Position numbers and translations under genes: made by a program. Below the pieces are notes generated by a model, which was not told the DNA's origin, did not search any database, and saw only the letters and a program-made list of their open reading frames with translations. From assembly GCA_964399535.1 (NCBI GenBank), contig CAYNRE010000027.1:1-64000 (forward strand): a DNA stretch of 64,000 nt, written 5' to 3'. The DNA is from CAYNRE01 sp964399535 (GTDB taxonomy: Bacteria; Planctomycetota; Planctomycetia; Pirellulales; CAYNRE01). Below, one piece after another: positions 8,820 through 16,855 of the stretch; position 1 is the first letter of the stretch; each line of letters opens with the position of its first letter.

Positions 8820-9455
8820 CTATTTCAGGTCGACCGACCAGTAGGCTTCGCTAAGGAACATCTTCCAGCTTTCGTACTTGGGGTTGCCCAACTTGATCGA
8901 AAGCGCCGGGCTGCGTTTGGGCTTGACCGGCCTCTTGATCAGGCTCATGTGGGCTTCGTCGGGGGTACGGCCCCCTTTTTTCACGTTGCACTTCACGCAA
9001 CTGCAGACGATGTTTTCCCAGGTCGTTTCCCCGCCACGGCTGCGGGGAATGACATGGTCCAGGCTCAACTCGCTGGTCGAGAAGCGACGGCCGCAGTATT
9101 GGCAGCGATTGGAGTCGCGGGCGAAGATGTTGCGGCGATTGAACCGCACGGTTTGCTTGGGAAGCCGATCGAAACCGAGCAAGCGAATGACGCGCGGTAC
9201 CTGGATTTCGAAATTGACCGAGCGGACCCAGTCCTCGTCCGGACCCTTAAAAGCGGCGCGCAGCTCGCTGACCTCGCGCCACGACTGGAAATCGTAATTG
9301 GCGTACTGGCCCGACTCGATGTGCACCACTTCCGCCAAATCGCGGCACAGCAGGCTGAAGGCCCGCCGCACGTTGATGACGTGTACGGCCATGTACAGCC
9401 GATTGAGAACGAGAACGCTCGACTCCAGCGCACCTGCGTGAGACGGATAACTCAT
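8820..9455 (-). CDS. HNH endonuclease family protein
   Basis: A 211-residue protein whose C-terminal half is an HNH/McrA-type nuclease domain: CQYCGRRF, then LDHVIPRSRGGETTWENIVC, then CVKCNVKKGG. The two Cys pairs form the structural zinc site. His in DHV, Asn in WEN and the third catalytic position are present. The N-terminal half (LNRLYMAVHVINVRRAF) is typical of a widespread chromosomal HNH family of unknown biological role, found singly in planctomycetes, actinobacteria and cyanobacteria. There are no restriction-methylase or phage neighbours, so a housekeeping role is more likely than restriction. A GAGAGCAG-type binding site precedes the ATG. Confidence 0.85.
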   Translation of the reverse strand: MSYPSHAGALESSVLVLNRLYMAVHVINVRRAFSLLCRDLAEVVHIESGQYANYDFQSWREVSELRAAFKGPDEDWVRSVNFEIQVPRVIRLLGFDRLPKQTVRFNRRNIFARDSNRCQYCGRRFSTSELSLDHVIPRSRGGETTWENIVCSCVKCNVKKGGRTPDEAHMSLIKRPVKPKRSPALSIKLGNPKYESWKMFLSEAYWSVDLK

Positions 9456-10140
9456 GGGCTGCTCTCACCAAGCCAGCGATCCGCTTGAACTGCGTCGACG
9501 GCAAGGGGCAGCGGCAACTGCGAGCCCGTCAATGGACCGTGCCCCGGCGGATCGGCCAGCACCGTCGGGGTGAGCGCGCCCATCTCGGCGGCCGCCAACC
9601 GCGGCACCAAGCGACGACATTCTAAGCAGCGGCCTGGAATCGGGCCAGCTTTGGCGCTGGAGCGCCCCCGGGCAGTCTGGGCGAAAGCTTCACGGGGTCT
9701 TCACGACGCGGCCGGCCGGTGCGGCCTGGCCACGGCCCTTTGGTGCACGGCCAACGACTCGGCGCCGCCAGCGACCCTCGCCGTGCCAGCCGCGCGCCCC
9801 GTGGCGCCCTCGGTTTTCTTCTGGGGGCGAATCTCGCCCCCGGGGCCGGGAGCGGGCCCTGGTTAGTCGCCCTACCGTCGAGTGTCAAGTGTCCATGGCG
9901 ATTGATCTTGCGAGCTGAAAAGAACTTGTTTTTCCGGTCCAAAGTCGCCTTGCCGGGGCCAGTGCGCGGGGGTTACGATGAAGCTCGCGGTGGTACTGGA
10001 AAGGTTTCCGGGCAGCGGCCAGCCGCGGGCGAGTTGAGCGTGCCAGGTAGCGCACCCCTTGGCGGGGAAAAGCGAGCCAAGCCGGTCGGGCACGGGGTCG
10101 CCCCTGGACCAGTTGCCTCCTACCGTGGGGAGCATGCCAG
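9456..10140. other. 685-bp intergenic region without a convincing gene
   Basis: Short open frames occur on both strands, but none has a recognisable protein or a proper start. A candidate promoter for the following zinc-ribbon gene lies at 9950-9979, implying a leader of about 150 nt. The left part must contain the promoter of the HNH gene, not identified. Confidence 0.5.
9950..9979 (+). promoter_or_regulatory. Candidate sigma70-type promoter for the 10141 gene
   Basis: TTGCCG (9950-9955), an 18-bp spacer and TACGAT (9974-9979). The predicted transcript start lies about 155 nt before the ATG. Confidence 0.4.
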
Positions 10141-10449
10141 ATGATGCGTTTTGCCTGCGATCAGTGCGGTAAACAGCTCGATCCCGACAGCGAGCACCGG
10201 TATGTGGTGCGGATCGAAGTTTCGACCTCGCTCGATCCGCTGGAGTCGGACGAGTCGCCCGACGATCGAGACTATTTGCAGGAAATTCACGAGATTCTCG
10301 AGCGCGGGGCCGATAGCCCGGCGGCCGAGCTCGACGGAATGCTGCCCGACGAGCGGCAGTACGATCTCTGCCAGGAATGTGCTCGCCGGTTTCTGAAGAA
10401 CCCGCTCGGCCGCAAACCGGCCAAGCAGTTTAACTTCAGCGAAAACTAA
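10141..10449 (+). CDS. Small conserved zinc-ribbon-like hypothetical protein
   Basis: 102 residues, acidic. An N-terminal CDQCGKQL knuckle and a C-terminal CQECARRF knuckle could together bind one zinc ion. The middle (LDPLESDESPDDRDYLQEIHEIL) is probably helical. I do not recognise a named family. The pattern of two CxxC pairs bracketing a short acidic helix is seen in small planctomycete proteins. Two ATG codons are adjacent (10141, 10144), and a GGGGAG-type binding site precedes them. Function unknown; a role in nucleic-acid or protein contact is only inference. Confidence 0.75.
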   Translation: MMRFACDQCGKQLDPDSEHRYVVRIEVSTSLDPLESDESPDDRDYLQEIHEILERGADSPAAELDGMLPDERQYDLCQECARRFLKNPLGRKPAKQFNFSEN

Positions 10450-10653
10450 AACTAACCGTCGGGCGGCCTCGGCCCCGCACCGCGAGGCAGCCCGGTGGGT
10501 GGCAAGGTCGATCGCCAATCCCGGCGCTTGCTTGGCGGAGCCGGGTAGTCGCACCGGTGCGGTCAGGCGGCCCCGCTCGGGCAGGGCTTAGCACGCGCCG
10601 AGCCCTCAGGCCCGCCGCTCCGCATCCCCTTCCAGGTCCAAAGCGCCCCCGCT

Positions 10654-11244
10654 ATGCGTCGCCGATGGCCACGCCGCCGCGCTCGCTCGCTGTTGGTGGT
10701 GGTGGTGTTGGCGCTTCTGGCGCTGCTGCGCTGGTGGCAGGATCAACGACCGGGCGAACCGGGGCTGCCCGGCGAGCGCCCCAGCGCCACGCGTCCGGCC
10801 GAGTTGCCGACTAGCCCCGGTTCGGCCGAGGACCTGCCGCCCGGCGAGTACCGGGTCGCCCGGGTGGTCGACGGCGATACGCTGTTGCTCGAGAACCAGG
10901 CCCGAGTCCGTCTCTTGGGCGTCGATACGCCGGAGACCGTCCGACCCGACAGCCCCGTGGAACCCTGGGGGCCCGAGGCCGCGGCCTTCACGCGATCGTT
11001 CTTGGGAAAGCAAGCGGTGCGGCTGGAATTCGACCGGGAGCGGGTGGACGACTACGGCCGGTACCTGGCCTATGTCTGGATCGGCGATCGCATGCTGAAC
11101 GAAGAGTTGCTGCGGGCCGGGCTGGGGCGGGCCCTGCTGCGGCACCCCTACGCCGAGAGTCGCAAGCGGGCGTTTCGCCGGGCGCAGCAGGAAGCGCAGA
11201 GCGCCGAGCGGGGAATTTGGTCCGACTCGGCCCCCGCTCGCTAA
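10654..11244 (+). CDS. Membrane-anchored thermonuclease (SNase-like)
   Basis: 196 residues. An Arg-rich N-terminus and one membrane segment (about 12-26) are followed by a Pro-rich linker and a staphylococcal-nuclease domain. The catalytic residues of S. aureus nuclease all have counterparts: Asp73 (VVDGDT), Arg86, Asp91, Thr92 and Glu94 (VRLLGVDTPE), and Arg136 (DDYGRYLAYVW). It should therefore be a Ca2+-dependent endo/exonuclease acting on DNA or RNA outside the cytoplasm, held in the membrane or released by cleavage. It stands alone, convergent with the YHS-like gene. Confidence 0.88.
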   Translation: MRRRWPRRRARSLLVVVVLALLALLRWWQDQRPGEPGLPGERPSATRPAELPTSPGSAEDLPPGEYRVARVVDGDTLLLENQARVRLLGVDTPETVRPDSPVEPWGPEAAAFTRSFLGKQAVRLEFDRERVDDYGRYLAYVWIGDRMLNEELLRAGLGRALLRHPYAESRKRAFRRAQQEAQSAERGIWSDSAPAR

Positions 11245-11359
11245 CCCGGGCTGGTGAGCTGCCCCGCACGGGGCGCCGGCCGGCCCAAGACCGGGGCATT
11301 TACCTGGGTCGGGCGAGCTGGGTCGGGTCGCTACGGGTGGGAATCGGGTGCGTCCGCGC

Positions 11360-11401
11360 AAAAAGGCGGGGGCGGCGCCTTCCTGGAAAAGCGCCGCCCC
11401 C
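11360..11401 (-). terminator. Rho-independent terminator of the YHS-like gene
   Basis: On the minus strand an 11-bp G+C stem (11391-11401 with 11368-11378) is followed by GCC and five T residues (11364-11360). It lies 37 nt past the stop of the gene at 11438. Confidence 0.75.
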
Positions 11402-11437
11402 CGTTGAACGACATCCGACGACGGTTGCCGCGCCGAC

Positions 11438-12031
11438 CTATTCGGCCTCTTCGGCGAATTGCGGCAGCTTGCTGACGAACTTGGCTGGGTCGGCCTTGAA
11501 AGCGGCCGGGCAGCCATCGCAGCAGAAGTACACGAGCTGACCCTCGTGCTCGACGTGCTTCTCGGTATTGATCTTCTTCTGGCTCACCGGGCACACGGTC
11601 TGCAGGGTAAAGCCCTTCGACGCGGGGCCAAAGATCAGGGCCAGCACGTCGTCGCCGGCGGCTTCCGCCTTACCCTTGCAGTTCTCGCAACAGAAGCCTA
11701 CCTCGGCCGAGCCGACTTCCAGCTTGGCCACGGCCTTCTTGCCCGAGAAGGGGCAACCGACCTGGGTGATTTGTCCGGTTTCGAGCCATTGGAGCATGAC
11801 CTTGGAAAGGACCGCTTTCGGGTCCTTTTCGAACCCGGCCGGGCAATTCTCGCAGCAGAAGTAAACCTGCTTGCCCTTAAAGGCGACCGCACAATCTTTC
11901 TTGGCCGGTCCGCCCGACATGGGGCAGGTGGCGTGGAATTCCCCCTCGGTGTCGGCGCCGACTTGCTGGGTGTACCCCAGCGTGGCCACGACCAAGGCCG
12001 TACAGAGTGCCAGCGAAATACCAGTCTTCAT
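11438..12031 (-). CDS. Secreted protein with three YHS/TRASH-like metal-binding repeats
   Basis: 197 residues with a Sec signal peptide (about 1-26, MKTGISLALCTALVVATLG). Three repeats follow at about 34-80, 91-135 and 145-190. Each has a CP-x-S motif (CPMSG, CPFSG, CPVSQ) and a later FCC-x-x-C motif (FCCENC, FCCENC, FCCDGC). The pattern CP.S ... FCC..C resembles the YHS/TRASH class of small treble-clef metal-binding domains, known in heavy-metal sensors and P-type ATPases. Copper, zinc or iron binding in the periplasm is a reasonable inference; no metal transporter is adjacent. An AAAGGG binding site precedes the ATG. Confidence 0.8.
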   Translation of the reverse strand: MKTGISLALCTALVVATLGYTQQVGADTEGEFHATCPMSGGPAKKDCAVAFKGKQVYFCCENCPAGFEKDPKAVLSKVMLQWLETGQITQVGCPFSGKKAVAKLEVGSAEVGFCCENCKGKAEAAGDDVLALIFGPASKGFTLQTVCPVSQKKINTEKHVEHEGQLVYFCCDGCPAAFKADPAKFVSKLPQFAEEAE

Positions 12032-12721
12032 GGCTCAAACCCTTTCGTCCGCAACAAGGAAGGCCAGTTCGATGCTTCGTTTACCACCTCTTGGTCCAGA
12101 GGGCCAAGCCAGGGCGCGCCAGCGCGCCCTGCACGGCCAGCTAGCCGGGAGAAATCGTGTGCTTGCGCAGTTTGCCGTCTGGCCGCCGGATTGCCAGACC
12201 GCGGTCAGATCCCCTGGTTAGGGAGCCAAGCGGTACCCCCGAATCGGCCAACGGCGGTTCATTCTGGCCATCGGCGGCGCGGTGTCAAGTTTTCCCGACC
12301 GGCAGCCTCGGGCGCCGGCGACCCCTCGACGGCGTCAACTGGGAAAACCTTGCCGGCGGCAGCAGCAGTATCGGCAGATTCGCGGGCAGAATCGAGCCGC
12401 TGTTTTCCCAGGGGGCGGCACGTCGGGGCGGCGATCGCCCAAACTACCTGGCCCACCCCGGGGCCTGTCTTCGAGCCAGGGAGACCAATGCTGCGAGGTG
12501 CGGGCCGCGGGTCGCAATCGACAACCAGCCCGATTCTTGGGACCCGCGGAGCAAGGTAGACGCCGGTGTCGCGCAGTGCGGGGCGGTGGGAACCACGCCA
12601 GTGGGCGTTGACATTTCCAGGGCGCGGAAGTCTTTATTCGTCATCCATCCCGATGCGCGCTTGAGTCGTGGCAGCGCGGTCTACGTGGCGGGGCCAGCCG
12701 GGCTTACCATCCGAGTCAACG
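12032..12721. other. 690-bp intergenic region without a convincing gene
   Basis: Only weak overlapping frames are present. One feature stands out: an 8-bp inverted repeat at 12111-12118/12123-12130 with a 4-nt loop and no T tract, near the start of the YHS-like gene. The region is divergent and must hold two promoters; none could be assigned with confidence. Confidence 0.5.
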
Positions 12722-13498
12722 ATGATCCCTTCGAGCGCGTTTGATTCGGTACCCCTGTGGTTGATCCTTGTGGCCACGATCGCGTTGGTGGCCGCGGCCG
12801 TGGAGGCTGGTTTTCGACTGGGCCGGTACCGTCGCCGCCATTCGCCGGAGAGGGAGGCTCCGGTCGGGGCCATGGTGGGGGCCATCCTTGGGTTGCTGGC
12901 GTTTTTGCTGGCGTTCACCTTCAGCCTGGCGGCCTCGCGGTTCGACGAGCGGCGGCGGACGGTTGTCGCCGAGTCGAACGCCGTGGGGACCACCTTCCTA
13001 AGAGCTGGCTTGTTGGCCGAGCCACATCGGTCGGCCGCTCAAGCGGCGTTGCGAGACTATGTCGATGCCCGGATCGCCGCGGTCCAGCAGGGTACGATCG
13101 TCGAGTCGATCGAGCGCTCGACGGAATTGCACAAGGTGCTTTGGTCGCAGGCCACGGCAGTCTCGGAGCAAGACCCCCGCTCAATTCCGGTCGGGCTTTT
13201 CGTGCAATCGCTCAACGAAATGATCGACATGCACTCGACCCGGGTCATGGTAGGGTTGCGAAGCCGGATCCCGGTGAGCATTTGGGGGGCGCTCTACCTG
13301 TTGGCGACGCTGACGATGGTAACCATGGGTTACCACGAAGGGCTGGCGAGCGATCGTCGCTCGGCGGCATCGTTCGCCCTGATCTTGGCCTTCGCGATGG
13401 TGATGGTTTTGATCGTCGATCTGGACCGGCCCCGGGAAGGCTTGCTCCAGATCAGCCAGGCGTCGATGATTGAATTGCGCGAATCCATGGAAAAGTGA
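12722..13498 (+). CDS. DUF4239 (bestrophin-like) membrane protein
   Basis: 258 residues with membrane segments near 8-28, 45-66, 190-208 and 218-234. The conserved block after the second helix (FTFSLAASRFDERRRTVVAE, then AVGTTFLRAGLL) is typical of the DUF4239 family, whose topology resembles bestrophin channels. A soluble helical region lies between the helix pairs. Function is unproven; ion channel or regulator is inference. ATG 12722 is chosen, as it places the first helix at the N-terminus; an upstream frame exists. The DUF2252 gene starts 118 nt downstream and a SulP gene follows it, all on one strand. Confidence 0.8.
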   Translation: MIPSSAFDSVPLWLILVATIALVAAAVEAGFRLGRYRRRHSPEREAPVGAMVGAILGLLAFLLAFTFSLAASRFDERRRTVVAESNAVGTTFLRAGLLAEPHRSAAQAALRDYVDARIAAVQQGTIVESIERSTELHKVLWSQATAVSEQDPRSIPVGLFVQSLNEMIDMHSTRVMVGLRSRIPVSIWGALYLLATLTMVTMGYHEGLASDRRSAASFALILAFAMVMVLIVDLDRPREGLLQISQASMIELRESMEK

Positions 13499-13616
13499 CA
13501 ACCTGTTGACCGGATCGCTGCCCGCCGGATCGCCCAGCGCCGCCGGGGGTTGTCCGAGGTGGGCTGGGCCCTGGTTGCCCGGCCGGCTCACCAGCGCTGG
13601 CCTCGTTCCCCTGGAA

Positions 13617-14993
13617 ATGCTCCGCAACATGGCAAACGACGGGTGTTTTCGGTCTCGGTCCGAGCGAATCGAATCGGGCAAGGCGCTGCGCGAGCGAATT
13701 AGCCGTGGTGAGCACGCTCGTTGGCAGCCGGCCTCTGATCGGCCCGACCCGGTAGCGGTTCTCGAGCACTCCAACCAGCAGCGCTTGCCGGAATTGATTC
13801 CGGTTCGCTACGGGCGAATGCTGCGCAGTCCGTTCACATTTCTGCGCGGTTCGGCGGCGCTAATGGCGGCCGACCTGGCCCAATTGCCCACGACGGGTGT
13901 TCAACTGCAGGCCTGCGGTGACTGTCACCTGCTCAATTTCGGGCTGTTCGCCACGCCCGAGCGGAATCTGGTATTCGACATCAACGATTTCGACGAGACC
14001 TTGCCGGCTTGCTGGGAATGGGACCTGAAGCGCCTGGTCGTCAGCTTTGTCGTGGCGGCTCGCGACCAGGGGCTTTCGGACGACGACGGCCAGGCAGCGG
14101 CCATCCGGTGTTGTCGGGCGTACCGTGAACGATTGCGCGAGTACTCTCGAATGAGCCCGCTCGAGGTGTGGTACGCCCGGCTCGATGCCAATGCGATCGT
14201 CGAGATGTCGCCTGATAAAGCCACGCGGCAGCGGCGCGAAGACCTGGTGGAGCGAGCGCGCGAGCGGGTCGTGGAGCAGGCGTTTCCCCGGCTGGTTTCG
14301 CAGGTCGGGGGGCGGTACCGGTTCGTCGACCAACCACCCGTTTTGTACCATCCGGCCGATCAGGACATGGAAGAGCGGGCTCGCGAGGGCTTGGAGGAAT
14401 ACCGGCTGTCGCTTTCCGACGAGCGGCGGGTGCTGCTCGACCGGTACCGACTGGAGGACCAGGCGGTCAAGGCGGTGGGAATCGGCAGCGTGGGAACCCG
14501 GTGTTTTGTCTTGCTGCTGTTCTCGGAGGAGAATCATCCGCTGATTCTCCAGGTGAAAGAGGCCCGGGCCTCGGTGCTCGAGCCGTACGCCTCGCCTAGC
14601 CTCTACGAAAACCAAGGCCAGCGCGTCGTGGCCGGACAGCGGCTCATGCAGTCGTCGAGCGACATTTTCCTGGGCTGGGTGCGGAGCCGGTTGGGATTCG
14701 ATTTCTACGTCCGCCAACTGCGCGACATGAAGATGGCGCCCCCGATCGAAGGGGTGACCGCCACCCTAATCTCGCTCTACGCCGAGCTCTGCGGCTGGGC
14801 GCTGGCCCGGGCTCATGCCAAATCGGGCGACGCGGCCACGATCAGCGGTTACCTGGGCAAGGGGGAGCATTTCGACAACGCGCTGGGCCAGTTCGCCCTG
14901 GCCTACGCCGATCAGAACGAGCAGGACTACCAAGCGCTTGTGGCAGCCCAGCGCCTGGGGCGGATCGAGGCCCTGTTCGAGGACGATGTTTGA
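13617..14993 (+). CDS. DUF2252 family protein (kinase-like fold)
   Basis: About 458 residues. Family hallmarks are YGRMLRSPFTFLRGSAALMA, then CGDCHLLNFGLFATPERN and FDINDFDET. GD-x-H-x-x-N followed by D-x-N-D-F-D mirrors the catalytic and metal-binding motifs of aminoglycoside-phosphotransferase-like kinases, and the family is regarded as a member of that fold. The substrate is unknown. The later VGIGSVGTRCFVLLLF and GWALARAHAKSGD segments are also conserved in the family. The start is uncertain (ATG 13617 or 13629). The stop overlaps the earliest possible SulP start (ATG 14986), suggesting translational coupling. Confidence 0.85.
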   Translation: MLRNMANDGCFRSRSERIESGKALRERISRGEHARWQPASDRPDPVAVLEHSNQQRLPELIPVRYGRMLRSPFTFLRGSAALMAADLAQLPTTGVQLQACGDCHLLNFGLFATPERNLVFDINDFDETLPACWEWDLKRLVVSFVVAARDQGLSDDDGQAAAIRCCRAYRERLREYSRMSPLEVWYARLDANAIVEMSPDKATRQRREDLVERARERVVEQAFPRLVSQVGGRYRFVDQPPVLYHPADQDMEERAREGLEEYRLSLSDERRVLLDRYRLEDQAVKAVGIGSVGTRCFVLLLFSEENHPLILQVKEARASVLEPYASPSLYENQGQRVVAGQRLMQSSSDIFLGWVRSRLGFDFYVRQLRDMKMAPPIEGVTATLISLYAELCGWALARAHAKSGDAATISGYLGKGEHFDNALGQFALAYADQNEQDYQALVAAQRLGRIEALFEDDV

Positions 14994-15033
14994 ACCAGCG
15001 GCTGACGCGGTGCGGAAACGAGGTGCGCCGGCC

Positions 15034-16734
15034 ATGGACATGGAACGCCCCCAGGGGAGCCCGGGTTGGTTCCCTGGCTGGATTTGGCTTTCGGCTTATC
15101 GGCGCGGGTGGCTGGCAGCCGACCTGATGGCCGGAATGACCCTGGCGGCGTACGCTCTGCCCGTATCGCTGGCCTATGCCTCGCTGGCGGGCGTTCCGCC
15201 CCAGTTCGGGGTGTATTGCTACTGGGCCGCCGGGCCCGTATACGCCTGTTTGGGAACCTCGCGGCAACTGGCCCTGGGCCCCACGGCCGCCATCTCGATG
15301 GTGGTCGGTTCAACCATCGCCCCCTTGGCCCAGGGCGATGCCCAGCGCTGGGCAGCCATTGCCGCCATGACCGCGCTGCTCGTGGCGGTCTTGGCGCTCG
15401 CGGCCTGGATGGCTCGCTTGAGCGGGCTGGTCAGTTTCATCAGCGAAACGATTCTTTCGGGTTTCAAAGCCGGAGCGGCGCTGACCATCGGGATGACCCA
15501 ATTGCCCAAGCTTTTCGGCGTGCCCGGTGGTGGCGATTCCTTCCTCGAACGGGCCAGCATCCTGCTCTCGCAACTCGACCAAACCCGCGGCGAAGTGCTG
15601 CTGCTGGGGCTATTGGCGCTGGCCTTGCTGGGCACCCTGGGCCGTTTCTGCCCCCAGCACCCCGGCGCGCTGTACGTGGTGGGGCTGGCCATCGTGGTGA
15701 GTACCGCGCTTGGGCTTGCCGACCAGGGGGTACCGACCGTGGGAGTGCTGCCCGCAGGGCTGCCGTCGCTCGAGTGGCCCTCGGTGCGGGCCCGCGACAT
15801 CGAAGGGGTTGTGCCCCTGGCCGCGGCCTGTTTCTTGCTGTCGTACGTCGAGGGGGTTTCGGCCGCCCGGGCCATGGCGGCCGAGCGGGGAGGGAAGATC
15901 GACGCCCGGCAGGAACTGCTCGCCCTGGCGGGGGCCAATCTGGCGGTGGGGTTGTTTCACGGTTTTCCCGTGGCGGGTGGCCTTTCGCAGTCGGCCGTCA
16001 ATGCTCAGGCCGGTGCCCGGACCCCGTTGGCCCTGGTGGTTTGTTCGTCGGCGATCGCGATCTGCCTGGTGTTTCTCTCCGGCGCGCTGCGGAATTTGCC
16101 GACGGTGATCCTGGCGGCCGTGGTGCTGATGGCCGTAACCGGCCTGTTCAACCTGCCGGCCCTGGTGCGGCTGTACCGCGTGAGCCGGTTCGAGTTCACG
16201 GTGGCCTTGGTGGCGCTGGTGGGGGTGCTGCTCCTGGGAATTCTCAAGGGGGTCGTGCTGGCCGTGGTCGCCTCGTTGCTGATTGTGATTGGCGCCGTGG
16301 CGAGGCCCCACGTGGCCCTGTTGGGCCGTTTGCCGGGCTCCGGCCGAATGGCCGATCGCGAGCGCCATCCAGACGCCGCGGTTGTGGCGGGAGTGGTGGC
16401 GCTGCGGGTCGAGGGCTCGCTCCTGTACTTCAACGCCGAACACGTAGGCGAAACGATTGCTTCGCTGGCGCGTGGCGATGGCCCGACGCGCTTCGTGGTG
16501 ATCGATCTCTCCAATTCTCCCCTGGTCGATGTGGCCGGGGCTAAGTTGTTGGAAGGATTGCAGCGCGAGTTCGCTGCGCAACAAACGAGGTTGGTACTGG
16601 CCGGCGTACACGGACGCAACCGCGACCTGCTCCTGCGGGCCGGGCTGCCAAGGCCCGAGGGAGAGCTCGAGTGGGGAAGCTCGGTCGAACAGGTCTTGGC
16701 CGAACTGAACTCCGCGGAGACCTCGCCGGTTTAG
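15034..16734 (+). CDS. SulP/SLC26-family anion transporter with STAS domain
   Basis: About 566 residues. The membrane part (residues 1-440) begins with the family core LMAGMTLAAYALPVSLAYASL and GPTAAISMVVG, and has about 10-14 hydrophobic segments. A cytoplasmic STAS domain starts near residue 450 (LRVEGSLLYFNAE ... VVIDLSNSPLVDVAGAKLL), including the DLS motif whose Ser is phosphorylated in anti-sigma antagonists. SulP proteins carry sulfate, bicarbonate or dicarboxylates; the substrate cannot be told from sequence. ATG 15034 has a better binding site (ACGAGG, about 10 nt upstream) than ATG 14986, which would overlap the DUF2252 stop by 8 nt. Confidence 0.9.
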   Translation: MDMERPQGSPGWFPGWIWLSAYRRGWLAADLMAGMTLAAYALPVSLAYASLAGVPPQFGVYCYWAAGPVYACLGTSRQLALGPTAAISMVVGSTIAPLAQGDAQRWAAIAAMTALLVAVLALAAWMARLSGLVSFISETILSGFKAGAALTIGMTQLPKLFGVPGGGDSFLERASILLSQLDQTRGEVLLLGLLALALLGTLGRFCPQHPGALYVVGLAIVVSTALGLADQGVPTVGVLPAGLPSLEWPSVRARDIEGVVPLAAACFLLSYVEGVSAARAMAAERGGKIDARQELLALAGANLAVGLFHGFPVAGGLSQSAVNAQAGARTPLALVVCSSAIAICLVFLSGALRNLPTVILAAVVLMAVTGLFNLPALVRLYRVSRFEFTVALVALVGVLLLGILKGVVLAVVASLLIVIGAVARPHVALLGRLPGSGRMADRERHPDAAVVAGVVALRVEGSLLYFNAEHVGETIASLARGDGPTRFVVIDLSNSPLVDVAGAKLLEGLQREFAAQQTRLVLAGVHGRNRDLLLRAGLPRPEGELEWGSSVEQVLAELNSAETSPV

Positions 16735-16855
16735 CGGCGGGTTGAAGCTGGCGGCAAGCAAACACCTAGCGCTCCGTGATACTCCCGGAAGCGAAATCCA
16801 AGTTGTGATAGAGCACTAGTCCCAGCAAGGGCACGCTGCAAGCAAGCCAGGGCGG

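Noticed and set aside
8820..9455. HNH gene as a mobile intron/intein endonuclease or restriction enzyme
   Set aside because: No split host gene, no methylase, no repeats at its borders; it fits the single chromosomal HNH family.
12157..12744. 195-codon frame between the YHS-like and DUF4239 genes
   Set aside because: No domain, no ribosome-binding site, composition unlike neighbouring genes.
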